Shown in pieces: positions 44,976-53,822 of a stretch of 64,000 nt of DNA; position 1 is the stretch's first letter; the number at the start of each line of letters is the position of its first letter. Under the pieces are notes generated by a model, which was given only the letters and a program-made list of their open reading frames with translations, ran no database searches and was not told the origin of the DNA. This stretch comes from Citrobacter amalonaticus (GTDB lineage Bacteria > Pseudomonadota > Gammaproteobacteria > Enterobacterales > Enterobacteriaceae). Made by a program: the position numbers and the translations under genes. Location of the stretch: contig NZ_JAGTXM010000006.1 of the NCBI RefSeq assembly GCF_018252635.1, positions 62,001 to 126,000 of the forward strand, given 5' to 3'.

Positions 44976-45677
44976 CTGAACACACCGGCACAGCTCTCTT
45001 TGCCACTTTATCTTCCTGACGATGAAACTTTCGCAAGTTTCTGGCCGGGGGATAACGCCTCTTTACTGGCCGCACTGCAAAATGTGCTGCGTCAGGAGCA
45101 TAGCGGATACATCTATCTCTGGTCGCGTGAAGGCGCGGGCCGCAGCCATTTGCTGCACGCCGCCTGTGCTGAACTGTCTCAGCGTGGCGATGCAGTAGGC
45201 TATGTGCCGCTGGATAAACGAACCTGGTTTGTACCGGAAGTACTCGATGGCATGGAACATCTGTCGTTAGTCTGCATCGACAATATCGAATGCGTCGCCG
45301 GGGACGAATTGTGGGAGATGGCTATTTTTGATCTCTACAACCGTATTCTGGAATCCGGAAAAACGCGGTTACTGATCACCGGCGATCGCCCGCCGCGTCA
45401 GTTAAAGCTGGGGTTGCCCGATCTGGCCTCGCGTCTGGACTGGGGACAAATCTACAAGCTGCAACCATTGTCGGATGAAGATAAGCTGCAGGCATTGCAG
45501 TTACGCGCCCGACTGCGCGGATTTGAACTTCCGGAAGACGTGGGGCGCTTCTTGCTTAAGCGGCTCGACAGAGAAATGCGTACCCTGTTTGTGACGCTCG
45601 ACCAGCTTGATCACGCGTCTATCACCGCACAGCGCAAATTAACTATCCCGTTTGTGAAAGAGATTCTAACGCTCTAG
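44976..45677 (+). CDS. hda: DnaA regulatory inactivator Hda, CTG start
   Basis: Hda, bound to the DNA sliding clamp, triggers ATP hydrolysis by DnaA (RIDA) and so prevents re-initiation. The 233-residue product matches E. coli when translation begins at CTG 44976, five bases after GAGG; the frame continues upstream to an ATG at 44931 with no ribosome site. The clamp-binding QLSLPL motif is at residues 6-11, followed by an AAA+ module with a weak Walker A ([11 protein letters not shown]) and [12 protein letters not shown]. The same CTG start has been reported for E. coli. Confidence 0.9.
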   Translation: MNTPAQLSLPLYLPDDETFASFWPGDNASLLAALQNVLRQEHSGYIYLWSREGAGRSHLLHAACAELSQRGDAVGYVPLDKRTWFVPEVLDGMEHLSLVCIDNIECVAGDELWEMAIFDLYNRILESGKTRLLITGDRPPRQLKLGLPDLASRLDWGQIYKLQPLSDEDKLQALQLRARLRGFELPEDVGRFLLKRLDREMRTLFVTLDQLDHASITAQRKLTIPFVKEILTL

Positions 45678-45702
45678 GCGAAATACAAGGTGACGTATCG
45701 CC

Positions 45703-45774
45703 GTAGGCCTGATAAGCATAACGCCATCAGACAGAACGGTATGCCGGATGCCGCCTTCGCCTTATCCGGCCTGA
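45703..45774. repeat. BIME between hda and the accessory cassette
   Basis: One REP unit (GTAGGCCTGATAAGCATAAC) is followed by a second of another type (ATGCCGGATGCCGCCTTCGC then TTATCCGGCC). It marks the left edge of the accessory cassette and may terminate transcripts from both sides. Confidence 0.75.
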
Positions 45775-45803
45775 TTACCTAAACAAACGCTGTAACTCAG
45801 GGC

Positions 45804-47237
45804 TTACTCCCCAATGGCCAAATCGTTTAGCAAATGCTGCATCAGCAACGGGATGGGCCTGCCCGACGCCACGCTTCTTCCTCCTTCGCGCCACAGCGCT
45901 GTACCGCTGACGTCGAGATGCGCCCACGGAATAGTTGCCGGACAAAAATGATGCAGCAGCCAGGCCGCTGATGCGCTAATTGCCGCGTTGTTGGTCGGCG
46001 TATTGCACAAGTCGGCAATTGCGCTCTCCGTTTGTTTTTTCAGGCGTGCGTCCAGCGGCAAAGACCAGACTTCATCACCGCTCTGTTCACCGGCAAGGGT
46101 TAACGCCGCACGCAGCGCGCTATCCTGCGTCATCAGCCCGCTTAACTCATAACCCAGCGCTTTCACTACGGCGCCGGTCAGCGTTGCTAAGTCAATGATA
46201 TAACGAGTCTCTTCGTGGCGCTGGCTGGTCCAGGCAATGGCGTCCGCAAGTACCAGTCGCCCTTCGGCATCAGTGTTGTTGATCTCCACCGTCATTCCGT
46301 TACAGGCGCGCGCTACGCCACCCGGCTGCATGGCGTCGGGGCCAATGGCGTTTTCCGCCAGCGCCAGCACGCCCATTACCCGGACCGGCAGCGCCAGCCC
46401 GGCAATGCTTAGCATCAGACCAAGCACGTTGGCCGCGCCGCACATGTCGTACTTCATGGTGTACATGCCCGCGCCTTCTTTCAGCCACAGACCGCCGGTG
46501 TCGAAAGTGATGCCTTTCCCGACATAGCTGCGCACCGGACCGCTATTGGCGCCATCGTAGTGAATCGCCAGCAGGCGGGGCGGGCGGCTGGAGCCTTTTC
46601 CCACCGCATGCAGCAAGCCAAGACCTTGCGCTACGATGGCCTGCTCGTCCAGCACTTCGCAGCGCAGGTCAGGGTGGGCAGCGCATAGACGTTGGGCCTC
46701 TTCGACAACGAACTGCGGCGTACATTGTTCGGATGGAATATCCGCCAGACGTCGGGCGGCGACCATGCCATTGGCAATCGCCTGCTGCTGACGAAAAATT
46801 TCCTCTAACGCCTCCTGCTGTTCGGGCAAACAAAGCGCGTCGATGTGGGAGAGACGCACTGTCGCGCTGTCTGCTGTTTTCAGTTGTAGATCATCAAGAC
46901 GATAAACCTGATTGAACAGAAAACGCAGCACCTTAAGCAGCACGGTTTCGTGAATTTCGCGAACATCAATGATCACGCGAGGGCTGACCGGCGCGGCGAA
47001 CAGTGGTCGCAATGCGTTCAGCAAACCGTCTGTCAGGTTGTCCTGCCACAGCGCTGACGGAATGAGGGTGATGCGTTTGAAAGGCGCGCAGCCAAAACAG
47101 GTATCCGTTATGTTACCTGTGGCACGCATTTCGTTTATCAGCGCCGTGTCCGGCAACTGTTGGCTTGTGGGCTGGGCGATCAGATGCGCGTTGGGTTGCG
47201 CCTCTGAAAGGGACTGAATCAACTGATATGTCAGCAT
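45804..47237 (-). CDS. M17 leucyl aminopeptidase family protein (accessory cassette)
   Basis: This is a cytosolic metallo-aminopeptidase. The 477-residue product starts at the ATG at 47237 with GAGGAAG upstream; a frame extension of 17 codons to 47288 is unlikely. The metal and catalytic residues of the family are all present: Lys241 and Asp246 ([12 protein letters not shown]), Asp264 (KYDMCGAANV), Asp323/Glu325 in NTDAEGRL, and Arg327. The N-terminal ~150 residues are unlike PepB or PepA. It is the last gene of the operon, and its ATG shares a base with the preceding stop. Context suggests it frees amino acids from the product of the neighbouring Ntn hydrolase or from small peptides; that is inference. 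Confidence 0.85.
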   Translation of the reverse strand: MLTYQLIQSLSEAQPNAHLIAQPTSQQLPDTALINEMRATGNITDTCFGCAPFKRITLIPSALWQDNLTDGLLNALRPLFAAPVSPRVIIDVREIHETVLLKVLRFLFNQVYRLDDLQLKTADSATVRLSHIDALCLPEQQEALEEIFRQQQAIANGMVAARRLADIPSEQCTPQFVVEEAQRLCAAHPDLRCEVLDEQAIVAQGLGLLHAVGKGSSRPPRLLAIHYDGANSGPVRSYVGKGITFDTGGLWLKEGAGMYTMKYDMCGAANVLGLMLSIAGLALPVRVMGVLALAENAIGPDAMQPGGVARACNGMTVEINNTDAEGRLVLADAIAWTSQRHEETRYIIDLATLTGAVVKALGYELSGLMTQDSALRAALTLAGEQSGDEVWSLPLDARLKKQTESAIADLCNTPTNNAAISASAAWLLHHFCPATIPWAHLDVSGTALWREGGRSVASGRPIPLLMQHLLNDLAIGE

Positions 47238-48193
47238 TATTCTTCCTCTATAGGTGCACGGATCCGTGCCGCATAGGCCTGCATCCATGCCTCATCGACA
47301 GGCTGGTAATACGTCTTTTCGTGCCGACGTTCTGCAAGATAGACGGTGAGTGGGTGGTTGGCTGTGGCAACAGTAAATGAGAAGGTTTTGATATTGGTCG
47401 CCGCGCCAAACTCTCCCCGGTTATTCATGCAAACGACAGACAAATCGCCCACCCGGCCAAAGCGGGACATCAGGTTGTCCTCCAGTTCAAAAACCACTGA
47501 GTCCGCGGCCTGCTGCGGCGTCATGCCCTGTGCCATACGGCGAACGATTTCGTAACTGGTGCAGCCCTTCATCAGGTCTTCGCCCACGCCAGTGGCGGTT
47601 GCGGCACCGATTTGGCTGTCACAGTAGAAACCTGAGCCAATAATCGGTGAATCTCCCAGACGACCGCGTTTTTTCATAAACAGACCGCTGGTGGAGGTTG
47701 CGACGCTCATCGAACCCTGTGTGTCCAGTCCGATAATGCCGACAGTATCATGGCCGTCATAAGGACTCAGTCCTTTGTCCAGTGTCTCACGACAGCGCTT
47801 ACGGTAGTGCTGGATGGCGCGGTCGGTAAGCATGGATTTTTCAGCAAACCCCTGACTTAACGCCCACTCGCGAGCGCCCTGGCCAACAAGCAGGCTGTTA
47901 TAGCGCTGACGGCTCAGGGCATGCGCGACGCGTACCGGATTGGCGATATCCACGAGATTGCCCACGGCACCAAACGCCAGCGTATCGCCATCCATGAACG
48001 CGGCATCCAGTTCTACCTCACCATTTTCGGTTGGCAGTCCACCGTAGCCAACGGATTTGTACAATGGGAAGTCCTCAACTGCGGCAACGGCATCGACTAC
48101 CGCACGGGTCGCCGGCTGGCCTGCTGCCAGTGCAGAAGCGGACTCCGTAACGCCTTCAAGCGCCATTCGCCAGGTAGCGATAATTCCCCACAT
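47237..48193 (-). CDS. Glycosylasparaginase-type Ntn hydrolase (family T2; accessory cassette)
   Basis: Family T2 enzymes are made as precursors and cut themselves to expose an N-terminal threonine nucleophile. The 318-residue protein has GHD-Thr150-VG at the cleavage point. The segments TSTSGLFMKKRGRLGDSPI and ATGVGEDLMK closely resemble the aspartylglucosaminidase subgroup (human AGA has HDTIG and GRVGDSPI) more than isoaspartyl peptidase IaaA. The likely reaction is hydrolysis of the amide between a sugar and asparagine (for example GlcNAc-Asn). There is no signal peptide, so it should be cytosolic and act on an imported substrate. It lies three bases after the PTS gene, with AGGAG in the end of that gene. 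The exact substrate cannot be seen. Confidence 0.82.
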   Translation of the reverse strand: MWGIIATWRMALEGVTESASALAAGQPATRAVVDAVAAVEDFPLYKSVGYGGLPTENGEVELDAAFMDGDTLAFGAVGNLVDIANPVRVAHALSRQRYNSLLVGQGAREWALSQGFAEKSMLTDRAIQHYRKRCRETLDKGLSPYDGHDTVGIIGLDTQGSMSVATSTSGLFMKKRGRLGDSPIIGSGFYCDSQIGAATATGVGEDLMKGCTSYEIVRRMAQGMTPQQAADSVVFELEDNLMSRFGRVGDLSVVCMNNRGEFGAATNIKTFSFTVATANHPLTVYLAERRHEKTYYQPVDEAWMQAYAARIRAPIEEE

Positions 48194-48196
48194 GTT

Positions 48197-49516
48197 TTAC
48201 TCCTGTTTAACGTTTGTACTCTCGTTTTGTGTCAGCGTGGCGATTTCCGCAGCGCGGTACTGTTTATCGACAATGCGCATGAATGGCAGATAAAGCATTG
48301 CTCCAATCAGTAAATTGATGATTTGCATGACGCTGCCGCTGAGATGACCTGTGACGATAAAACCACTGATAACCGGCGGTAATGTCCATGGAATAAACAC
48401 CCCCGTGGTGACGGCAACGGCACCGATTTTCATTGCGACATACTGGATGGTGACTAATACCAAAGGCACCAGGTTGAACGGTATAAGCATGATGGGGTTC
48501 ATGATCACCGGCAGGCCGAACAGAATGGGCTCGTTGATATTGAAAATCGATGCGCCGGCCCCCAGTCGGGCGACTTCCCGCATGTTTTTACTGCGGGCAA
48601 AAATCAGCATTGCGATGACCAGCGATAAGGTTGCGCCAGCGCCCCCCATCCAGATCATGTCAAAAAACTGCTCGGTGATAATATGCGGTGGCGTGACGCC
48701 CGCCTGAATGGCGGCGATGTTATCCGTTTGGTTCTCCATCCACAGTGGCCGGATAATGCCATTGATCATCGACCCGGAGTTAATCCCTACCGACCATAAA
48801 ATCGTGATGCTGAAAACCGTCATCAGCGCGCCAAAATAGGAGGTGCCATAATGACGAACCGGCGTCGCCACCACGTCATAGATAAAACGGTGAATGGTCT
48901 GGTAGTGGGTATTTTCAAACAGGATGCGAATGATCAGCACCAGTATCATCACCAACAGCGCGGGGATCAACGCGGCAAACGATTCCTGTACGGCTGGTGG
49001 AACCCCTTCGGGCATTTTGATGACCAGCTTTTTGCGTTTCAGCCAGCAGAACAATTCAGTCCACAGCAACGAGCCTATCATCGCCACGAACAGCCCTTTA
49101 GTGCCGATCCACTCAACCGGTATCACAGTGATACCGCCATTTTCCGCAACTTTGATAAACGGCGTGAGGATCAGAAAGCTGACCAGTGCCAGTATGCCGC
49201 AGGAAATACGGTCTTCACCGTAGTGTTCCGCCAGACGGTAGGCGACCAGGAAACTGATGAATAGCGACATTGTTGAGAACACCGCGTTAAACGGGATCTC
49301 AATAATGCTGCTCCAGCTTTCGCCAAATGCGCCAGACATAAATTGTTGATACGCCTGGTTCGGAAAGGAGGAGATAACCAACAGAATGGAGCCGACAATA
49401 ATAAACGGCATAAAGGAAACATAGGCGCCGCGGATCGCGCCCAGGTGACGCTGCTGCGCCGTTTTGGCCGCAAGCGGCATCAGTTTTGCTTCAAGAAATC
49501 CCAGAACATTGTTCAT
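48197..49516 (-). CDS. PTS EIIC component, lactose/cellobiose/chitobiose family (accessory cassette)
   Basis: This is the membrane transporter of a sugar phosphotransferase system. The 439-residue protein has about ten membrane helices and the family features: N-terminal QRHLGAIRGAYVSFMPFIIVG, the IWMGGAGATLSLVIAML segment and FNINEPILFGLPVIMNPI. No EIIA or EIIB domain is fused or encoded nearby, so it must borrow these from another operon such as a chitobiose system. It is the first gene of the operon, with CGGAG before the ATG and a CRP-class promoter upstream. Confidence 0.88.
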   Translation of the reverse strand: MNNVLGFLEAKLMPLAAKTAQQRHLGAIRGAYVSFMPFIIVGSILLVISSFPNQAYQQFMSGAFGESWSSIIEIPFNAVFSTMSLFISFLVAYRLAEHYGEDRISCGILALVSFLILTPFIKVAENGGITVIPVEWIGTKGLFVAMIGSLLWTELFCWLKRKKLVIKMPEGVPPAVQESFAALIPALLVMILVLIIRILFENTHYQTIHRFIYDVVATPVRHYGTSYFGALMTVFSITILWSVGINSGSMINGIIRPLWMENQTDNIAAIQAGVTPPHIITEQFFDMIWMGGAGATLSLVIAMLIFARSKNMREVARLGAGASIFNINEPILFGLPVIMNPIMLIPFNLVPLVLVTIQYVAMKIGAVAVTTGVFIPWTLPPVISGFIVTGHLSGSVMQIINLLIGAMLYLPFMRIVDKQYRAAEIATLTQNESTNVKQE

Positions 49517-49565
49517 TGTGAACTCCGTACAAGATCGGATGAGAGTATTTATGGTATGCCAGAGG

Positions 49566-49608
49566 ATTATCAGGGAAGCTCCGCACCTGAAAGGTGAGTC
49601 TGGTCACA
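49566..49608 (-). promoter_or_regulatory. Class II CRP promoter for the PTS-glycosylasparaginase operon
   Basis: GGTGAGTCTGGTCACA (49593-49608) matches the CRP consensus TGTGA-N6-TCACA at nine of ten positions. On the minus strand GATAAT (49571-49566) is a good -10. With a start at 49559 the CRP site is centred at -41.5 and the -10 at -12 to -7, the exact class II geometry. This supports glucose repression of the operon. Confidence 0.6.
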
Positions 49609-49673
49609 ATGTGTTCGCTGTATAAATATAAATCTCATATGATTAGTTATCTTTTTGCAGATAGGGTTTAGCG

Positions 49674-50516
49674 ATGGAAATAAAACTGCATGCCAATGCC
49701 ACCACCACACCACGCATCCGTCGTTACCTGCAACAATCGGATAAAAGCGACAGAGCGCTGGCCGCTGAGCTGGGAATTTCCGTCACCACGGTCAGGCGCT
49801 GGCGTCAACGTGAGCAGACTGCCGATCGGCAAACTACGCCGAAAGTAATACACAAAGCGATGAGACAAGAGCAGATCGGGCTGATTAACGGGCTGCGGGA
49901 TGCTACCGGCGCGCCGCTGGATGAGCTTCTGTTGCTGGTTAATGAGGGACTGGGCATTCAGGTGTCCCGTGCGACGTTAAATCGTTATCTTAAACCTGCA
50001 GGGGTGATGCGTCAGAAGACGCCTTTGCAGGGGAAAAAGGCACTCAAAGCCGGACAGTTCCCGCATTGGCTTGAAGTACATCACCTCCCGCTTTCACTGC
50101 AGATGGAGGATGGCGGGGAGCATCATTTGCTCTGGGCTCGCGAACCGGTGAGCGGCTGGTGCTTTGCGCGGTTGTATGCAGGGATTTCGCCGCACCTGGT
50201 TATGACATGGCTGGATGCGCTGCTTACAGCCTGTCCGGTTGATATACAATCTATTGAGACTTTCTTTACTAACCCTCTCCTTGTTGGGCTGGAACAGGGG
50301 CTGACAGCACGAGGGATGACGTACAGAATAAACGGTAACGTGCAGAATGCTATCCAGGTCAACCTTCCGCTGGCGGCGATCGTGCCGCGGGTAAAGGACG
50401 TATCGGCAAGTCAACTGCTGGCAGAGATTTGCGAAAGTTATAATACCGGCAAGGCGCAGAAAAAACTGGGGGAGATGACGCCGCAGGCTTTTCTTGAAGC
50501 GATACGGCGGGGGTGA
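49674..50516 (+). CDS. Transposase-derived helix-turn-helix protein, catalytically dead (putative regulator)
   Basis: The 280-residue product has the frame of an IS481/IS3-type transposase. An N-terminal HTH covers residues ~25-47 (DRALAAELGISVTTVRRW), a second helical DNA-binding unit ~85-108, and an RNase H-like core begins at ~130. Against the DDE pattern, position one reads HWLEVHHLP (Glu134, normally Asp), position two reads FFTNP (Thr199, normally the Asp of TDNG), and position three reads NGNVQN (Gln224, normally Glu). The C-terminal YNTGKAQKKLGEMTP corresponds to the usual YN..RPH..LG..TP tail. The frame is intact despite loss of all three catalytic residues, so it is probably retained for DNA binding. 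It is divergent from the PTS operon and directly abuts yfgD. Calling it a regulator is inference. Confidence 0.7.
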   Translation: MEIKLHANATTTPRIRRYLQQSDKSDRALAAELGISVTTVRRWRQREQTADRQTTPKVIHKAMRQEQIGLINGLRDATGAPLDELLLLVNEGLGIQVSRATLNRYLKPAGVMRQKTPLQGKKALKAGQFPHWLEVHHLPLSLQMEDGGEHHLLWAREPVSGWCFARLYAGISPHLVMTWLDALLTACPVDIQSIETFFTNPLLVGLEQGLTARGMTYRINGNVQNAIQVNLPLAAIVPRVKDVSASQLLAEICESYNTGKAQKKLGEMTPQAFLEAIRRG

Positions 50517-50876
50517 TTAGCCGATGATTTCCAGCACCTGCTCCGGTGGACGGCCAATACGCGCCTGGCCGTTCGCTACCACAATGGGGCGTTCCATCAG
50601 TTTTGGATTATCCACCATCGCCTGAATCAGTTCTTCGTCACTCAGACTGCTGTCTGCCAGGTTGAGCGATGCGTAGAGATCTTCTTTCCGGCGCATCAGT
50701 TCCCGGGCGCTTTCCATACCCAGCATTTTCAACAGCTGACGCAGCGTTGCGGCATCTGCAGGCGTTTCCAGATATAGCACTACTTCGGGTTCCACGCCGT
50801 GCGATTGCAGCAGATTCAACGTTTCGCGACTCTTAGAGCAGCGCGGGTTATGGTAGATTTTTACAGCCTTTGACAT
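50517..50876 (-). CDS. yfgD: ArsC-family protein YfgD
   Basis: This 119-residue protein belongs to the glutaredoxin-like arsenate reductase family, with Cys13 in HNPRCSKSRETL and the arginines of MERPIV and ARIGRPPE. Whether it reduces arsenate is not established. It has no intergenic space with the transposase-derived gene (stops adjoin) and lies 12 bp downstream of bepA, as in E. coli. Confidence 0.93.
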   Translation of the reverse strand: MSKAVKIYHNPRCSKSRETLNLLQSHGVEPEVVLYLETPADAATLRQLLKMLGMESARELMRRKEDLYASLNLADSSLSDEELIQAMVDNPKLMERPIVVANGQARIGRPPEQVLEIIG

Positions 50877-50888
50877 GGTGAATCCTTT

Positions 50889-52352
50889 TTACATTTTCGT
50901 GTACGGCTTAAAGCGTTCCTGCAACTGGCGCAACTGGTCGATGCGCGCATCGTAACGCGCCTGCTGCTGGCTGCCCAGCTTCACTTGTGAACTGGCGCTG
51001 CTCAGTAACGAGATAGCTTGATCGAGGCGGCCCGCCAGCGCATACCCTTCCGCACGTGCGGCCAGTTCCTGATCGCGGTTATACAGCGCGGCTTCCGCCT
51101 GCGCCAGCAGATCCCAGCCGTTGGTGTCGTCTCTGTTATTAAACGTATAACGGTTGAGAATGGTTGCCGCTTCTTGTGGCTGACCGCCCTGTAGCAGAGC
51201 GTTCGCAAGGTTAAGTTGCAAAACCGGATTGGCTCGCAGATCTCGCGCCTTTTTCAGGCGGGCGATCGCGTCACCGGTTTTCTTTTGTCCAAGATCGATA
51301 TCGGTGGCCAGATCCAGGTACCAGGCGTTATTGGGCTCTGCGGACAGCAGAGGTTGCAGCGCTTTGCGAGCCTCGTCGTATTTACTGGCTTCCATCGCCT
51401 GTAATGCCCGGCCATACTGCGCCGCGCGCTGTTGTCTGACGTTACCTTTTGCCCACTCGTCCAGCATGTCGCTGGTCAGTTGGTTTCGCCCGGAGTTATA
51501 CATCCCCAGGGTTCGCGCTTTCGCCAGGTAGAAATCTTCAGAGGATTGCACAACCACCGGACGCATCTGGTTTGCGCGGTTGCGGGTATCTGAAAGACGA
51601 CTTTCCGGCAGGGGGTGGGTCAGCAAAATTTCAGGCGGACGCGAGGAGTAACGCGCCTGGTCGAGCAGTTTTTCCAGGAAAGTCGGCATCGCCTGCGGAT
51701 CGAATCCAGAACGTTGTAAAACCTGAATACCAATACGATCTGCTTCCTGTTCATTCTGCTGTGTGAAGCTAATCATTCCCTGACGCGATCCTGCCAGCGT
51801 ACCGGTGAGCGCGGCCATTCCAGCCTGCGGGCTCGCCATCGCCAACAGAATGGAGCCTAACGCGCCTACCCACGTCAGCGGCGCGCTGCGTTTCTGATCT
51901 TCCATGGCGCGTGCAAGGTGGCGCTGAGTGACGTGTGAGATTTCGTGCGCCATAACCGAGGCAAGCTGGCTTTCATTATCGGAATAGCGAAACAGGGCAG
52001 AGTGCAGGACGACATTACCACCAAAAAAGGCAAAGGCGTTGATTTCGTCGTTATTAATCAAAAAGAAATGGAAGGGCGTCTTGACCGAATCCGCGTGTGA
52101 AACCAGACGCATACCTAACCCATTAATGTACTGAACCAGTAGCGGATCGTTAATCAGCGGCGCGCTGCCACGCAGCTGGCGTACATAATAATCACCCATC
52201 TGCATTTCCTGGCCGATGGAAAGCGTGCTTGCCGCCGAGGTTCCCATATCCGGCAAGCTGTCCGCGGAGTCTGCGAACGCGGGAGCCACCTGACTCAGGG
52301 TCAGCGCGGCAATGAGGGTAGCAACCAGGTTCTTCTTAAACTGCCTGAACAT
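50889..52352 (-). CDS. bepA: Periplasmic metalloprotease/chaperone BepA
   Basis: BepA supports LptD maturation and degrades stalled outer membrane proteins. The 487-residue product starts at the ATG at 52352 ([19 protein letters not shown]), giving a signal peptide cut after AFA near residue 27. The zinc site HEISH is near residues 136-140, with the third ligand in the [11 protein letters not shown] segment. TPR repeats fill the C-terminal half. The upstream frame extension (39 codons) has no good start. It is divergent from perM. Confidence 0.96.
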   Translation of the reverse strand: MFRQFKKNLVATLIAALTLSQVAPAFADSADSLPDMGTSAASTLSIGQEMQMGDYYVRQLRGSAPLINDPLLVQYINGLGMRLVSHADSVKTPFHFFLINNDEINAFAFFGGNVVLHSALFRYSDNESQLASVMAHEISHVTQRHLARAMEDQKRSAPLTWVGALGSILLAMASPQAGMAALTGTLAGSRQGMISFTQQNEQEADRIGIQVLQRSGFDPQAMPTFLEKLLDQARYSSRPPEILLTHPLPESRLSDTRNRANQMRPVVVQSSEDFYLAKARTLGMYNSGRNQLTSDMLDEWAKGNVRQQRAAQYGRALQAMEASKYDEARKALQPLLSAEPNNAWYLDLATDIDLGQKKTGDAIARLKKARDLRANPVLQLNLANALLQGGQPQEAATILNRYTFNNRDDTNGWDLLAQAEAALYNRDQELAARAEGYALAGRLDQAISLLSSASSQVKLGSQQQARYDARIDQLRQLQERFKPYTKM

Positions 52353-52576
52353 AACCTCTGTCCTGTTTTCTTTGAGATAGTCATTTGACCGATGCCGGGT
52401 CGTATCGTTCCGTGTCTGCCGACACAGGGCAGTGTAACGGCGAAATTTGTCGATGAATACCCTGCACAAATGACTTTTCAGTTTCCAGAATCAGCAATAA
52501 AAAGCGAAGTCTTTTTTGTGACATTTCGATACAATTCGGGATCGCAATCCCGCTATTGAGGTTCAGGGAAGGTTTT

Positions 52577-53641
52577 ATGCTCGAAATGTTGATGCAATGG
52601 TATCGCCGTCGCTTTAGCGACCCCGAGGCGATTGCCTTGCTGGTTATTCTGGTCGCCGGATTTGGCATTCTTTTCTTTTTTAGCGGATTACTGGCGCCGC
52701 TACTGGTCGCCATTGTGCTGGCGTATCTGCTGGAATGGCCAACGGTGCGCCTTGAAGCCATCGGCTGCTCGCGCCGTTGGGCGACCTCTCTCGTGCTGAT
52801 CGTGTTTGTCGGCATTTTGCTGTTAATGGCCTTTGTGGTGATGCCGGTGGCCTGGCAGCAGGGGATCTTATTGATTCGCGATATGCCTGGCATGCTGAAC
52901 AAACTGTCGGATTTTGCCGCGACGCTCCCACGTCGTTATCCGGCCTTGATGGATGCAGGCATCATTGATGCGATGGCGGAAAACATGCGCACCCGCATGC
53001 TGACGATGGGCGACTCGGTGGTGAAATATTCGCTGGCCTCTTTGGTCGGCTTGCTGACCCTGGCGGTCTATCTGGTGCTTGTGCCGCTGATGGTGTTCTT
53101 TCTCGTCAAAGACAAAGAGCAGATGCTGAACGCCGTGCGTCGCGTGCTGCCGCGTAATCGCGGTCTGGCGGGACAGGTCTGGAAGGAGATGAATCAGCAA
53201 ATCACCAACTATATTCGCGGTAAGGTGCTGGAGATGATAGTGGTGGGCGTGGCGACCTGGCTGGGCTTCCTGCTGTTTGGCCTCAACTACTCGCTGTTGC
53301 TGGCCGTGCTGGTGGGATTCTCCGTACTCATTCCCTATATCGGCGCTTTTGTGGTCACCATTCCTGTGGTGTGCGTGGCGCTGTTTCAGTTTGGTCTGGG
53401 GACCGAATTCTGGAGTTGTTTCGCCGTTTATTTGATTATCCAGGGCCTGGACGGCAACCTGCTGGTGCCCGTGCTGTTTTCTGAAGCGGTGAATTTGCAT
53501 CCGCTGGTGATCATCCTGTCAGTAGTGATTTTTGGCGGTCTGTGGGGATTCTGGGGCGTTTTCTTCGCCATTCCACTGGCGACGTTAATCAAGGCCGTTG
53601 TTCATGCCTGGCCGGATGCGCAGGTCGTTGACGAGTCCTGA
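52577..53641 (+). CDS. perM: Putative permease PerM (AI-2E transporter family)
   Basis: This is an eight-helix inner membrane protein of the AI-2E exporter-like family; its substrate in E. coli is unproven. The product is 354 residues from the ATG at 52577 (GGGAAGG upstream), and an ATG seven codons earlier is less likely. Conserved segments include LAYLLEWPTVRL, VPLMVFFLVKDKEQM and FFAIPLATLIKAVVHAWPD. It is convergent with bcp. Confidence 0.94.
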   Translation: MLEMLMQWYRRRFSDPEAIALLVILVAGFGILFFFSGLLAPLLVAIVLAYLLEWPTVRLEAIGCSRRWATSLVLIVFVGILLLMAFVVMPVAWQQGILLIRDMPGMLNKLSDFAATLPRRYPALMDAGIIDAMAENMRTRMLTMGDSVVKYSLASLVGLLTLAVYLVLVPLMVFFLVKDKEQMLNAVRRVLPRNRGLAGQVWKEMNQQITNYIRGKVLEMIVVGVATWLGFLLFGLNYSLLLAVLVGFSVLIPYIGAFVVTIPVVCVALFQFGLGTEFWSCFAVYLIIQGLDGNLLVPVLFSEAVNLHPLVIILSVVIFGGLWGFWGVFFAIPLATLIKAVVHAWPDAQVVDES

Positions 53642-53766
53642 TACGCTTATGTAACGAAGAAGGTTATACGCTGTCTGTAAGTCGACGCACGCTGGGCGAA
53701 AGCTAAAAGGTGTCGCGAGATAAAAAAGCATATGTGAAAGGGATGTTTGAACAGACAGCCGATTAC

Positions 53767-53789
53767 CCGGCCTACACACGGTAGGCCGG
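53767..53789. repeat. REP-like palindrome between perM and bcp
   Basis: CCGGCCTAC (53767-53775) and GTAGGCCGG (53781-53789) pair around ACACG between convergent genes; it may serve as a two-way transcription stop. Confidence 0.6.
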
Positions 53790-53822
53790 ACAGAATATTA
53801 GCCGTCATCCGACAGCGCGAAA

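Noticed and set aside
48851-49264. 137-codon plus-strand frame opposite the PTS gene
   Set aside because: Antisense shadow rich in His/Gln/Arg, typical of the reverse strand of membrane protein genes.
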